64,000 nucleotides of DNA from Pseudobacillus lumedeiriae (GCF_044891285.1 NZ_JAUIYO010000012.1:1-64000); one strand, 5' to 3'; positions 9,215 through 18,415 are shown, counted from the stretch's first letter. Notes: generated by a model not told the origin, from the sequence alone. Made by a program: numbers and translations.

Positions 9215-9370
9215 TTTTTCAGTAACTGCATATAATAATAATTTTGTATTTAAAAATAGTAGTAATAGTAATAGGGCTTGTGAATATGTGGATAACCTTA
9301 AAAAGTTAAAGTAAGAACAGTCTATCCACATGTGGACAGACTGTTTATAAGTTTCAACAAGTTATTCACA
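9215..9370. other. oriC: oriC basal unwinding module between dnaA and dnaN
   Basis: Reading from dnaA toward dnaN are DnaA boxes TTATTCACA (9362-9370), an inverted pair CTATCCACA/TGTGGACAG (9322-9339) and a perfect TGTGGATAA (9287-9295). Then comes a short G/C step (9274-9277) and six trinucleotides TAG-TAG-TAA-TAG-TAA-TAG (9257-9274), followed by an A/T-only stretch toward 9215. This order (boxes, GC step, DnaA-trios, AT-rich DNA) is that of the B. subtilis unwinding site, where DnaA spreads from the boxes onto one strand at the trios. Confidence 0.88.
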
Positions 9371-9373
9371 CTA

Positions 9374-10717
9374 TTAAGATTTTAAAATGCTTTGTATTTC
9401 TTTTACGTTTGATTGCAGTTGGCTGTCTGTGTCGAGAAGCTTTGAAATTTTTTCATGAGCATGAATGACTGTTGTGTGATCTCGGCCTCCAAACTCCTCT
9501 CCAATCTTAGGAAGAGAAAAATCAGTTAGCTCACGTGATAAATACATAGCAATTTGTCTCGGGAATGCAATCGACTTTGTCCGTTTTTTTGCTTTAAAGT
9601 CCTCGAGTTTCACATTGTATTGTTCACCGACTACTCTTTGAATGTCCTGGATCGTAATTACTTTTGGTTTAGAGCTCGGAATAATATCTTTAAGTGCTTC
9701 TGCTGCGAGATCTGCATTAATGTCTTTATTAATTAGTGATGAATAAGCAACGACACGAATCAGTGCTCCTTCAAGCTCACGAATATTTGTATCAATTTGA
9801 TTGGCAATGTAAAGCATGACTTCATTTGGAATATCAAGGTTTTCAGCTTTTGCTTTTTTACGCAGAATAGCGATACGCGTTTCTAAGTCTGGCGGAGTGA
9901 TATCTGTAATTAGACCCCATTCAAAACGAGAGCGCAGACGGTCTTCCAGTGTCGGAATTTCTTTAGGGGGCCGGTCGCTTGAAATAATAATTTGTTTGCT
10001 TTCTTCATGAAGTGTATTGAACGTATGGAAAAACTCTTCCTGTGTCTGTTCTTTGCCAGCAAGAAATTGAATATCATCTATCAGAAGAACATCTACATTT
10101 CGATAGCGATTACGAAAATCAACCGCTTTGTTATCCCTGATTGAATTGATGAATTCATTCGTAAATTTTTCAGAAGATAAGTATACGACCTTTGCATCTG
10201 GGGTATGTTCTAAGACGTAATGGCCAATTGCGTGCATCAAATGGGTTTTGCCGAGCCCTACCCCTCCATAAATAAACAGCGGGTTGTAAGCTTTGGCTGG
10301 TGCTTCTGCAACAGCAAGCGAAGCCGCATGAGCAAAACGGTTGCCGGAGCCAATGACAAAAGTATCAAATGTATACTTCGGATTGAGCATACTTTGCGGA
10401 AATTCATGAAATTCGTCTTTTTTCTTCTTTTTCTTTGGCATAGGGAGTTCGTATTCTTCGGATGCTTGGTTTTCGGGAATGATAAATTTGACAGCTAGCT
10501 GCTCACCTGTAATCTCACCAAGCACTCCCGAAATAAGTTGGGAATAATGCCCTTCAAGCCAGTCTCTAGCAAAATCATTTGGAGCAGAAATAGTGATGGA
10601 ATCACCTTGTAAGGAATGTGCTTTCGTGGATTTTAGCCACGTATCAAAACTCGGCTTGCTAATCTTCTTTTCTATGTTTTCTAGCGCTTTATTCCATAGA
10701 TCCTCGATATTTTCCAT
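9374..10717 (-). CDS. dnaA: Chromosomal replication initiator DnaA
   Basis: 447 aa. AAA+ ATPase that binds DnaA boxes and opens the origin. Domain I is at the N-terminus (ENIEDLWNKALENIEKK), followed by a lysine-rich linker (KKKKKKDE). Walker A GGVGLGKTHLMHAIG lies near residue 155 and Walker B VLLIDDIQFL near 215. The C-terminal helix-turn-helix ends with the DnaA signature GGRDHTTVIHAHEKI. ATG 10717 follows AAAAGGAGGGGG. It is flanked by box clusters on both sides, consistent with self-repression. Confidence 0.99.
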   Translation of the reverse strand: MENIEDLWNKALENIEKKISKPSFDTWLKSTKAHSLQGDSITISAPNDFARDWLEGHYSQLISGVLGEITGEQLAVKFIIPENQASEEYELPMPKKKKKKDEFHEFPQSMLNPKYTFDTFVIGSGNRFAHAASLAVAEAPAKAYNPLFIYGGVGLGKTHLMHAIGHYVLEHTPDAKVVYLSSEKFTNEFINSIRDNKAVDFRNRYRNVDVLLIDDIQFLAGKEQTQEEFFHTFNTLHEESKQIIISSDRPPKEIPTLEDRLRSRFEWGLITDITPPDLETRIAILRKKAKAENLDIPNEVMLYIANQIDTNIRELEGALIRVVAYSSLINKDINADLAAEALKDIIPSSKPKVITIQDIQRVVGEQYNVKLEDFKAKKRTKSIAFPRQIAMYLSRELTDFSLPKIGEEFGGRDHTTVIHAHEKISKLLDTDSQLQSNVKEIQSILKS

Positions 10718-10849
10718 AAGGCCCCCTCCTTTTAATCAAATTGCAGCTATTATATAACAGTTTTTAAGGATTTTTATATTTATGCACTGAATTGATTGTG
10801 ATTAAATATATAATAAGAAAAAAGTAGTTTTTCGACATTACTAACAACT

Positions 10850-11109
10850 TGTGGACAATCTTTTACAAAGGGTATGAATAACTTATCAACAACTTATCAA
10901 CAATTGTGGATAAATATAGTTAGGGAAATACTTATTCAGAGTGAAAACAAAATAATGATAGCAGAAAAAACGTTGTCGTGCAATGTAATATATAATTTAT
11001 CCACAATAAATACAACATGTGCATAAAAACTTTTCCACAGGATGCGGTTTTGTGTAAAAGTTGTCAGTAACGATTGTGAATAAAAAAAATCTGTCGAAAA
11101 TTATCCACA
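10850..11109. other. oriC: oriC upstream DnaA-box cluster
   Basis: The dnaA-rpmH gap contains at least eight DnaA boxes: TGTGGACAA (10850), TTATCAACA (10883 and 10894), TGTGGATAA (10905), TTATCCACA (10997 and 11101), TTTTCCACA (11031) and TGTGAATAA (11075). The boxes at 10883, 10894 and 10905 are closely phased, and the stretch is AT-rich. This is the upstream half of a bipartite Bacillus-type origin and includes the dnaA promoter region (a -10-like TATAAT on the minus strand near 10,750). Confidence 0.92.
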
Positions 11110-11294
11110 GTCGCAGAGGAGCAGGTTTTTATGCAATGATTTTTTCTTTTAGTAAAGAGGGACGGTTCTAGAAGACTCGCCGTCTCGGCGAATTGTTTTT
11201 TGATCAGGTGTTGACAGGATGTTCATTCGTCTTTATAATCAAAAAGACTGTCTTAACGTTAAATTTTCCATTCCTTTTAGGGAGGTGTTTTATA

Positions 11295-11429
11295 ATGAAA
11301 AGAACTTACCAACCAAATAAGCGTAAAAGAAGTAAAGTTCATGGTTTCCGTAACCGTATGAGCTCTAAAAACGGCCGTCGTGTTCTAGCTCGTCGTCGTG
11401 CTAAAGGAAGAAAAGTATTATCTGCATAA
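11295..11429 (+). CDS. rpmH: 50S ribosomal protein L34
   Basis: 44 aa from ATG 11295, placed 6 nt after GGGAGGTG; the frame is open further upstream, but that part is leader. Highly basic, with the canonical KRTYQPNKRKR start and RRVLARRRAKGRK core. L34 is a late-assembling large-subunit protein and is next to dnaA in most bacteria. Confidence 0.98.
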   Translation: MKRTYQPNKRKRSKVHGFRNRMSSKNGRRVLARRRAKGRKVLSA

Positions 11430-11430
11430 G

Positions 11431-11460
11431 CCACTGAAAAATCTCAGTGGTCTTTTTTTT
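11431..11460 (+). terminator. Terminator or attenuator after rpmH
   Basis: CCACTGA pairs with TCAGTGG, followed by TCTTTTTTTT immediately after the rpmH stop. It probably sets the excess of L34 mRNA over rnpA. Confidence 0.85.
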
Positions 11461-11492
11461 AGAAAAAATGACGAAGAAAAGGTGAATGACGA

Positions 11493-11858
11493 ATGAAAAA
11501 AACGTTCCGTATAAAAAAAGACCGCGACTTTCAATCCGTTTTCAAAGGCGGACAGTCTTTTGCCAATCGTCAATTTGTTATTTATATGTACAAAAGTAAC
11601 TTACAAGTCCCTTTTCGAATCGGATTGTCTGTGAGCAAGAAAATTGGAAATGCAGTGACGCGCAACCGAATCAAGCGTCATATTAGACACAGCTTTACAG
11701 AACTAAAAGAAGAGATCCTTCCTGGATACGAATTTATCATTATTGCTCGAAAGCCAGCAGCTGATATGAATGGCAACGAAGTGAAAAAGAGCCTCATTCA
11801 TGTGTTAAAGCGAGCAAAGGCATTCAGTAGAAGGATGGATCGCTCTAATGATAAATAG
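11493..11858 (+). CDS. rnpA: Ribonuclease P protein component
   Basis: 121 aa. It binds the RNase P RNA and helps 5' maturation of pre-tRNAs. The RNR signature is intact (KIGNAVTRNRIKRHIR, residues about 50-65) and the protein is strongly basic (FRIKKDRDFQSVF start). It lies between rpmH and yidC as in most bacteria, 63 bp after rpmH. Confidence 0.97.
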   Translation: MKKTFRIKKDRDFQSVFKGGQSFANRQFVIYMYKSNLQVPFRIGLSVSKKIGNAVTRNRIKRHIRHSFTELKEEILPGYEFIIIARKPAADMNGNEVKKSLIHVLKRAKAFSRRMDRSNDK

Positions 11859-11933
11859 TTAGAAAATGTAATGAGTTGAGCCGGATCCGCTTGAGGACGG
11901 CTGCTAGGAAAGATGGACAGGGGGAGTATAAGT

Positions 11934-12692
11934 TTGAACAAGAAAATGATCACTCTGATCTTTTTAGCAGCAGTAACGATGCTGCTGGCCGGTTGTACAG
12001 AAATAAATCAGGAAATTACACCGGAAAGTAAGGGCTTTTGGAATGAATTTGTTGTTTACCCGCTTTCCATGGTTATTATAAAAACAGCTGAAGCAGTAGG
12101 TAGTTATGGCTGGTCGATTGTGATTGTTACGATCATCATTCGTTTGATTATTTTACCTTTAATGATTAAACAGACCAGAAATGCAAAAGCGATGCAATTA
12201 CTGCAGCCCGAAATGAAAAAAATTAAAGAAAAGTACCAATCCAAAGATGCTGTCACTCAGCAAAAAATGCAGCAGGAGACGATGGCTCTTTTTCAAAAGC
12301 ATGGTGTAAACCCGCTGGCCGGCTGTTTCCCATTAATCGTGCAAATGCCGATTATCTTTGGATTTTATCAGGCAATTATGCGTACCGAAGCAATTAAGCA
12401 AGATACCTTCTTGTGGTTTGATCTCGGTTCACCAGATCCTTTCTTTATTCTTCCAATTGTGGCCGGTGTGACAACTTTCTTGCAGCAAAAACTAATGATG
12501 GCAGGAACGATGAATCAGAATCCGCAAATGGCAATGATGCTATGGCTGATGCCGATTATGATTGTTGTATTTGCTATTAATCTTCCAGCCGCTTTATCCC
12601 TGTATTGGGTAGTAGGAAATATCTTTATGATCGTTCAAACGATTATTATTAATAAACCAGGGGCGGACAAGACTGCTTCTGTTAATAATTAG
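11934..12692 (+). CDS. yidC: Membrane protein insertase YidC (SpoIIIJ type)
   Basis: 252 aa from TTG 11934, 7 nt after AGGGGGAG; an ATG 21 bp upstream lies before that RBS. A lipoprotein signal is seen (hydrophobic helix then LLAGC, lipid-modified Cys near residue 21), followed by the Gram-positive YidC core with about five membrane segments, ILPLMIKQ, the cytosolic helical hairpin, and NPLAGCFP. It inserts membrane proteins and, in spore formers, supports sigma-G activation in the forespore. The partner gene jag, normally directly downstream, is absent: a terminator follows instead. Confidence 0.96.
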   Translation: MNKKMITLIFLAAVTMLLAGCTEINQEITPESKGFWNEFVVYPLSMVIIKTAEAVGSYGWSIVIVTIIIRLIILPLMIKQTRNAKAMQLLQPEMKKIKEKYQSKDAVTQQKMQQETMALFQKHGVNPLAGCFPLIVQMPIIFGFYQAIMRTEAIKQDTFLWFDLGSPDPFFILPIVAGVTTFLQQKLMMAGTMNQNPQMAMMLWLMPIMIVVFAINLPAALSLYWVVGNIFMIVQTIIINKPGADKTASVNN

Positions 12693-12758
12693 GTGAAATA
12701 TACAAAAAGTGATCAGTATAGATCGAATATGTTCATTGTACTGAAAACAAAATAAAGG

Positions 12759-12815
12759 ACTTCCCAGTCATTTCTGTTCTTACGATGAAGAAAAGAATGG
12801 CTGGGAAGTTTTTTT
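12759..12815 (+). terminator. yidC terminator
   Basis: ACTTCCCAGTCATTT and AATGGCTGGGAAGT form a long stem (about 12 pairs with one mismatch), followed by a run of seven T. It ends the rpmH-rnpA-yidC unit. Confidence 0.85.
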
Positions 12816-13106
12816 GCTTTATTAAATTCCTCCGTTGAATTCCCTTCTAATCGATAAATCAGCAAAATCAACACTAGTCATTAATGTAATATATTTTCCA
12901 TTCGATAGATTGTTACTTTATTTCCCAAAACTAATAGACGTCAGTAATGATTGTTATCCACACGTTAATAAGTTAAAATAAATAAGGTTGAAAAGAAGGC
13001 TGTGGACAAAACAGGCTTCTTTTTAAATCGCACTTTTTGTGATAATCTATTGGTTTGAGAATAAAATCATGTTTATTTTTTATAGATAAAACGGAAGAAG
13101 GAAGAG
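12816..13106. other. yidC-mnmE gap without jag
   Basis: No reading frame encodes a KH/R3H Jag protein here. The stretch is AT-rich and non-coding, with one perfect DnaA box TTATCCACA near 12,955 and an AAGAAGGCTGTGG...CAGGCTTCTTTTT hairpin at about 12,993-13,025 that could be a terminator. The mnmE promoter must be in the last ~100 bp. Confidence 0.6.
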
Positions 13107-13115
13107 GTGAAATCA

Positions 13116-14501
13116 TTGGATTTTGATACAATTGCTGCTATTTCTACCCCGATGGGAGAAGGTGCGATCGCTATCGTTCGTTTAAGCGGCGAAGAAGCGG
13201 TGAAAATTGCTGACCGTGTTTTCCGAAGTCCGTCTAAAAAGCCATTGACTGAAATGGCAAGCCACACGATTCACTACGGTCATCTCATTGATCCGAAAAC
13301 AGGAAAAACGGTAGAAGAAGTGATGTTATCGCTTATGAGGGGACCAAAAACATTCACGAGAGAAGATGTAGTAGAAATTAATTGCCACGGAGGAATTGTC
13401 TCCGTTAACCGTGTACTGCAACTAGTGTTGAATGAAGGAGCGCGCCTTGCTGAACCAGGGGAATTTACGAAAAGGGCCTTTTTAAACGGCCGGATCGATT
13501 TATCGCAGGCAGAAGCAGTGATGGATTTGATTCGGGCAAAAACAGATAAGGCAATGCACGTAGCATTAAATCAAATGGAAGGCCGTCTTTCCAAACTAAT
13601 TCGTCAGCTTCGCCAGGAAATCCTTGAGACACTTGCTCATGTGGAAGTGAATATTGATTATCCTGAGTATGATGATGTGGAAGAAATGACGCATCACGTG
13701 TTGTTGGAAAAGTCACTATTTGTTCAAAAAGAAGTAGAGAAACTTCTGCATACATCCCAACAAGGAAAAATTTTGCGAGAAGGACTGTCAACCGTCATTA
13801 TTGGACGGCCGAATGTTGGAAAATCTTCTTTATTAAATACACTCGTACAGGAAAATAAAGCAATTGTAACAGACATTCCAGGAACGACACGGGATGTCAT
13901 TGAAGAGTATGTCAATGTGAGAGGGGTTCCGCTCCGGCTCATTGACACAGCGGGTATCCGTGAAACGGAGGACATCGTTGAACGAATTGGTGTCGAACGA
14001 TCCCGTCAAGTGTTAAAAGAAGCAGATTTAATTTTGCTTGTTGTCAATTACTCTGATCAGCTGACAGTTGAAGATGAAAAGCTATTTGAAGCAGCGGCCG
14101 GTATGGATGTAATCGTTATTGTGAATAAAACAGACTTGCCGCAGCAAATTGATATGGAGCGCGTGAAGGAACTTGCAACAGGAAAACAGCTTGTAACGAC
14201 TTCTCTTCTGCAGGAAAAAGGAATCGATGAGCTGGAAGAAGCGATTGCTTCCTTATTTTTCTCCGGTTCGCTTGAAGCAGGTGATATGACGTATGTTTCT
14301 AATTCTCGTCATATTGCTTTACTGAATCAGGCACTGACAGCTATTACGGATGCCATTGAGAATACACAGGCGGGAACGCCGATTGATATTGTTCAAATTG
14401 ATTTAACGAGAACGTGGGAATTATTAGGAGAAATTATCGGTGAAAGTGTTCACGATAGCCTAATTGATCAGCTGTTCTCGCAATTTTGTCTCGGAAAATA
14501 A
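13116..14501 (+). CDS. mnmE: tRNA U34 carboxymethylaminomethyl modification GTPase MnmE
   Basis: About 461 aa from TTG 13116, 6 nt after GAGGTG; GTG 13107 would add three residues and is the alternative. The chosen start gives the family N-terminus (DTIAAISTPMGEGAIAIVRLSG). Domains: N-terminal tetrahydrofolate-binding domain; helical domain; inserted Ras-like G domain with GRPNVGKSS, DIPGTTRD, DTAGIRE and NKTD; and the C-terminal CLGK whose cysteine is catalytically important. With MnmG it adds cmnm5 to wobble uridines. It is directly ahead of mnmG and rsmG. Confidence 0.97.
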   Translation: MDFDTIAAISTPMGEGAIAIVRLSGEEAVKIADRVFRSPSKKPLTEMASHTIHYGHLIDPKTGKTVEEVMLSLMRGPKTFTREDVVEINCHGGIVSVNRVLQLVLNEGARLAEPGEFTKRAFLNGRIDLSQAEAVMDLIRAKTDKAMHVALNQMEGRLSKLIRQLRQEILETLAHVEVNIDYPEYDDVEEMTHHVLLEKSLFVQKEVEKLLHTSQQGKILREGLSTVIIGRPNVGKSSLLNTLVQENKAIVTDIPGTTRDVIEEYVNVRGVPLRLIDTAGIRETEDIVERIGVERSRQVLKEADLILLVVNYSDQLTVEDEKLFEAAAGMDVIVIVNKTDLPQQIDMERVKELATGKQLVTTSLLQEKGIDELEEAIASLFFSGSLEAGDMTYVSNSRHIALLNQALTAITDAIENTQAGTPIDIVQIDLTRTWELLGEIIGESVHDSLIDQLFSQFCLGK

Positions 14502-14525
14502 TAAATGAATACAGGAGGAAGAAGT

Positions 14526-16415
14526 ATGCCACGATATGAAGCGGGCCAATATGATGTCATTGTTGTCGGTGCCGGACATGCTGGTGTAGAAGCGGGATTA
14601 GCGGCTGCACGTACCGGAGTAAAGACGTTAATGATCACTATTAATTTAGACATGATTGCTTATATGCCATGTAATCCGTCAATCGGGGGTCCGGCTAAAG
14701 GAATTGTCGTTCGGGAAATTGACGCCCTTGGCGGTGAAATCGGCAAGAATGTTGACAAAACCCATATTCAAATGCGTATGTTGAATACAGGCAAAGGACC
14801 GGCTGTGCAGGCATTAAGAGCACAGGCAGACAAAGTGCTGTACCAGCAGGAAATGAAAAAGACCATCGAGAATCAAGAAAACTTAACGCTTATTCAAGGA
14901 ATGGTTGAAGAACTGATTACTGAAGATGGTGAATGTCGTGGTGTGGTAACGCAGACAGGAGCGGTCTACCGTTCACAAGCGGTCATTATTACGACGGGAA
15001 CTTTTTTACGCGGAGAAATTATTATCGGTGATTTGAAATATTCTAGCGGCCCGAACAATCAGCAGCCATCACTCCGTTTATCTGAAAGCTTGGAGAAACT
15101 CGGCTTTGAGCTCGTTCGATTCAAAACGGGTACACCGCCGCGTATTAATAGCCGGACGATTGATTACAGCAAAACGGAAATTCAGCCTGGAGACGAAGAA
15201 CCACGGGCTTTTAGCTATGAAACGACGAAGTTTATTACAGACCAGCTTCCTTGCTGGCTGACGTATACGAACGAAGAAACGCATAAGATTATTAACGAAA
15301 ATCTGCACCGTTCTCCAATGTTTTCCGGAGTCATTAAAGGAAAAGGACCGAAGTACTGTCCATCTATTGAAGACAAGATCGTTCGTTTTAACGATAAGCC
15401 GCGCCACCAAATCTTTTTAGAGCCAGAAGGCCGAAATACAGAAGAAGTGTACGTGCAAGGTTTGTCATCCAGCTTGCCCGAAGACGTGCAATATCGTATG
15501 CTGCGGACTGTTCCTGGTCTTGAAAAGGCGCAACTCATGCGCGCGGGTTATGCGATTGAGTATGATGCTATCGTACCAACACAATTGTGGCCGACACTTG
15601 AAACGAAAAAAATCAAAAATTTATACACTGCTGGACAGATCAATGGAACATCTGGTTATGAAGAAGCAGCTGCGCAAGGACTGATGGCAGGTATTAATGC
15701 AGCTTGCCGCGTCCTCGGCAAAGATGAAGTGATTTTAAGCCGTTCAGACGCTTACATCGGTGTGTTGATTGATGACCTTGTTACGAAAGGAACGAATGAA
15801 CCTTATCGTCTGCTTACCTCACGGGCAGAATATCGCTTGCTTCTTCGCCACGACAATGCCGACTTGCGTTTAACGGAGATTGGTTATCAAATTGGTTTAA
15901 TTTCCGAAGAGCGGTACGAACGCTACTTGGCGAAAAAAGCGGCTATTGCCGGGGAAATAGACCGTTTGAAATCCATTATCATTAAACCGAATGAGGAAAC
16001 ACAGACAATTATTCGTGAAGCTGGTGGAAGTGAGCTGAAAGATGGAATTCGAGCTGCCGCTCTCTTAAAGCGTCCGGAAATGCACTATGGTCATTTAAAA
16101 CAGCTTATTTCTGCACCTGAGGCACTTGACGCTGAAGTGGAAGAGCAAGTAGAAATACAAATAAAATACGAGGGATATATTGAAAAATCCCTTCAGCAAG
16201 TGGAAAAACTAAAGAAAATGGAAAATAAAAAAATACCTGAGAACATCGATTACGATGCAATCAATGGACTGGCTTCAGAGGCACGCCACAACCTGAAGGA
16301 AGTAAAGCCGCTTTCTATTGCCCAGGCTTCCCGGATTTCCGGCGTCAATCCAGCTGATATTTCCATTTTACTGATTTATATTGAACAAGGCCGAATCGCA
16401 CGTACAGCGAATTAA
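14526..16415 (+). CDS. mnmG: tRNA U34 carboxymethylaminomethyl modification FAD enzyme MnmG
   Basis: 629 aa from ATG 14526, 6 nt after AGGAGGAAG; an ATG 21 bp earlier precedes that RBS. The FAD-binding dinucleotide fold GAGHAGVEAGLAAAR is at the N-terminus, with family motifs PCNPSIGGPAKG, TGTFLRG and AGQINGTSGYEEAAAQG. The C-terminal tRNA- and MnmE-binding domain ends with GVNPADISILLIYIEQ. It forms a complex with MnmE. The operon spacing is 24 bp. Confidence 0.98.
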   Translation: MPRYEAGQYDVIVVGAGHAGVEAGLAAARTGVKTLMITINLDMIAYMPCNPSIGGPAKGIVVREIDALGGEIGKNVDKTHIQMRMLNTGKGPAVQALRAQADKVLYQQEMKKTIENQENLTLIQGMVEELITEDGECRGVVTQTGAVYRSQAVIITTGTFLRGEIIIGDLKYSSGPNNQQPSLRLSESLEKLGFELVRFKTGTPPRINSRTIDYSKTEIQPGDEEPRAFSYETTKFITDQLPCWLTYTNEETHKIINENLHRSPMFSGVIKGKGPKYCPSIEDKIVRFNDKPRHQIFLEPEGRNTEEVYVQGLSSSLPEDVQYRMLRTVPGLEKAQLMRAGYAIEYDAIVPTQLWPTLETKKIKNLYTAGQINGTSGYEEAAAQGLMAGINAACRVLGKDEVILSRSDAYIGVLIDDLVTKGTNEPYRLLTSRAEYRLLLRHDNADLRLTEIGYQIGLISEERYERYLAKKAAIAGEIDRLKSIIIKPNEETQTIIREAGGSELKDGIRAAALLKRPEMHYGHLKQLISAPEALDAEVEEQVEIQIKYEGYIEKSLQQVEKLKKMENKKIPENIDYDAINGLASEARHNLKEVKPLSIAQASRISGVNPADISILLIYIEQGRIARTAN

Positions 16416-16440
16416 GTCTAGTTGAAGGGATGTTAGGCAA

Positions 16441-17157
16441 GTGAATAAAGACCAATTTCAGCAATTGCTTGCGGAGAAAGGGATTAAGCTTTCTCCTTCC
16501 CAGCTTGAGCAGTTTGATTTGTACTACAAGCTACTCGTTGAATGGAATGAAAAAATGAATTTAACGGCGATTACGAATGAGGAAGAAGTGTATTTAAAGC
16601 ATTTCTATGATTCGTTATCTGCTGCGTTTTATTTTGATTTTTCCGGTGAATTGACGGTTTGTGATGTTGGAGCGGGAGCTGGATTCCCAAGTATTCCATT
16701 GAAAATCGCTTTTCCGGACCTTCAAGTCACGATTGTCGATTCTCTCAATAAACGAATTACGTTTCTAAATCATCTAGCAGAGCAACTGAACCTCAAAAAT
16801 GTTCATTTTTATCATGATCGTGCCGAAACGTTTGGCAGATTGTCTGAACATAGAGGACAGTACGATGTCGTTATGGCTCGTGCGGTTGCCCGTATGTCTG
16901 TGTTAAGTGAGTTATGTTTGCCGCTTGTAAAAATGGACGGCACCTTTTTAGCCATGAAGGCGGCTAGCGCGAAAGATGAACTGCAAAGCAGTCAAAAAGC
17001 GCTGACAGTACTAGGAGCCCAGCTAGAAGCCGATTATTCATTTACGCTTCCGATAGAAGAGAGTGAACGGACGATTATGGTGATTCATAAGATAAAAGCA
17101 ACACCAAAAAAGTATCCCCGTAAACCAGGGACACCTAATAAATCTCCGATCGAATAA
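16441..17157 (+). CDS. rsmG: 16S rRNA G527 N7-methyltransferase
   Basis: 238 aa, GTG start, 26 bp after mnmG. A SAM-dependent Rossmann fold: the binding loop CDVGAGAGFPSIPLKI (about residue 73), VDSLNKRITFL, and the ARAVARM motif near 150. It methylates G527 of 16S rRNA; loss gives low-level streptomycin resistance in other bacteria. The basic C-terminal tail (TPKKYPRKPGTPNKSPIE) matches the Bacillus form. Confidence 0.96.
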   Translation: MNKDQFQQLLAEKGIKLSPSQLEQFDLYYKLLVEWNEKMNLTAITNEEEVYLKHFYDSLSAAFYFDFSGELTVCDVGAGAGFPSIPLKIAFPDLQVTIVDSLNKRITFLNHLAEQLNLKNVHFYHDRAETFGRLSEHRGQYDVVMARAVARMSVLSELCLPLVKMDGTFLAMKAASAKDELQSSQKALTVLGAQLEADYSFTLPIEESERTIMVIHKIKATPKKYPRKPGTPNKSPIE

Positions 17158-17200
17158 AGTTTGGCTTGAGGATGTTTGAAATAGACTGTTTCTAACATTT

Positions 17201-17227
17201 AAAGTTATCCACTTGTGGATAACTTTA
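17201..17227. terminator. Palindrome doubling as terminator and DnaA-box pair
   Basis: AAAGTTATCCAC and GTGGATAACTTT are perfect complements around a TT loop, followed by ATTTTTTAG. The two arms are inverted DnaA-box-like sequences (TTATCCACT and TGTGGATAA). It could terminate rsmG and also bind DnaA; a DnaA-box cluster near gidB (rsmG) is, from memory, reported in B. subtilis. Confidence 0.65.
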
Positions 17228-17334
17228 TTTTTTAGATTAAATAAAAAAGAAGTCCACAGAAGAAGGAAGAAGACTGTTAGAGAGAGAATAGGTATATCTA
17301 GGGAGTTGGATTCGTTAAAGGTGGTGTAGGGATC

Positions 17335-18207
17335 ATGAAGCATCGTTTCTCTCGTTTTTTTAATTTGGGAGAAAAAGCAGCGGATGAAAAGCCAGGAGAA
17401 ATAGCGATAGCAGAAGAGCCGGCAGCAGAGAGAGAAGCAGTTAAACAAATTCCGGTTTCCTTGATTATGCCGAACCGCTTTCAGCCAAGAACTGTTTTCA
17501 ATGATCAAAAAATAGAAGAACTGGCTAGAACGATTCACATTCATGGCATTATTCAGCCAATCGTAGTCCGGGAGGCAGAAGACGGAAAATACGAACTGAT
17601 TGCCGGTGAGCGGCGTTGGCGGGCGGTTCAAACATTAAAGTGGGAAACCGTTCCTGCGATTATTAATAATTTAGATGATACCGAAACTGCTTCGGTTGCT
17701 TTAATAGAAAACTTGCAAAGAGAAGAGCTGTCGCCGATTGAGGAAGCTATTGCTTACGGAAAATTACTGGAGCTGCACGGACTAACACAAGAAGCACTTG
17801 CCCAGCGACTTGGAAAAGGACAGTCAACTGTGGCTAACAAGCTGAGACTGTTAAAGCTGCCGCAAGAAGTTCAAGAAGCATTAGCGCAAAAGAAAGTGAC
17901 TGAGCGTCATGCAAGGGCACTTATTCCTTTGAAAAATCCAGAAAAACAAGTGGAAGTTATGAATGAAGTGATTGAAAAACAGTTAAATGTGAAACAAACC
18001 GAGGATCGAATCATCCAACTGCTGAGCACATCAAAGCAAACGCGAAAACCACGCCGGAAAGCGTTCAGTAAAGATGTTAGAATAGCTGTCAATACAATCC
18101 GTCAGTCTTTATCGATGGTGAGTGATAATGGCATTGACTTAAAATCGCAGGAAGAAGAGTTCGATGATTTTTACCAAATTACAATTAAAATACCGAAAAA
18201 GAAATAG
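17335..18207 (+). CDS. noc: Nucleoid occlusion protein Noc
   Basis: 290 aa, ParB family. The N-terminus MKHRFSRFFNLGEK matches the Noc membrane-targeting amphipathic helix. The CTP-binding segment has GERRWRAVQ; the helix-turn-helix lies around residues 140-175 (LTQEALAQRLGKGQSTVANKLRLLKLP). Noc coats DNA from Noc-binding sites and blocks Z-ring assembly over the nucleoid. It is separated from soj by a terminator, matching B. subtilis order. The short distance to parB suggests the usual ancestral duplication. Confidence 0.95.
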   Translation: MKHRFSRFFNLGEKAADEKPGEIAIAEEPAAEREAVKQIPVSLIMPNRFQPRTVFNDQKIEELARTIHIHGIIQPIVVREAEDGKYELIAGERRWRAVQTLKWETVPAIINNLDDTETASVALIENLQREELSPIEEAIAYGKLLELHGLTQEALAQRLGKGQSTVANKLRLLKLPQEVQEALAQKKVTERHARALIPLKNPEKQVEVMNEVIEKQLNVKQTEDRIIQLLSTSKQTRKPRRKAFSKDVRIAVNTIRQSLSMVSDNGIDLKSQEEEFDDFYQITIKIPKKK

Positions 18208-18242
18208 AGCGAGAAGCCGGCCGATGGCTCCTCGCTTTTTTT
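18208..18242 (+). terminator. noc terminator
   Basis: AGCGAGAAGCC and GGCTCCTCGCT form a stem around CGGCCGAT-type loop sequence, followed by six or more T residues. Confidence 0.8.
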
Positions 18243-18415
18243 CATCGTGCGAAGACGTGATCCGCTGGATTATTGTGTATGACTTTAGAAGTGATACATA
18301 ACATTTACTTTTCAAATTGAAAGATAATTTATATAGAGACAGTAAATGAAGGAGCTATTTTTGTTAAAATGTAAGTACAATAGATGAATAGGTTAGGAGA
18401 GAGCAGGTGGGATGG

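Noticed and set aside
15078..15538. Antisense frames of 107-110 residues inside mnmG
   Set aside because: Overlap a strongly conserved gene and have no independent signals.
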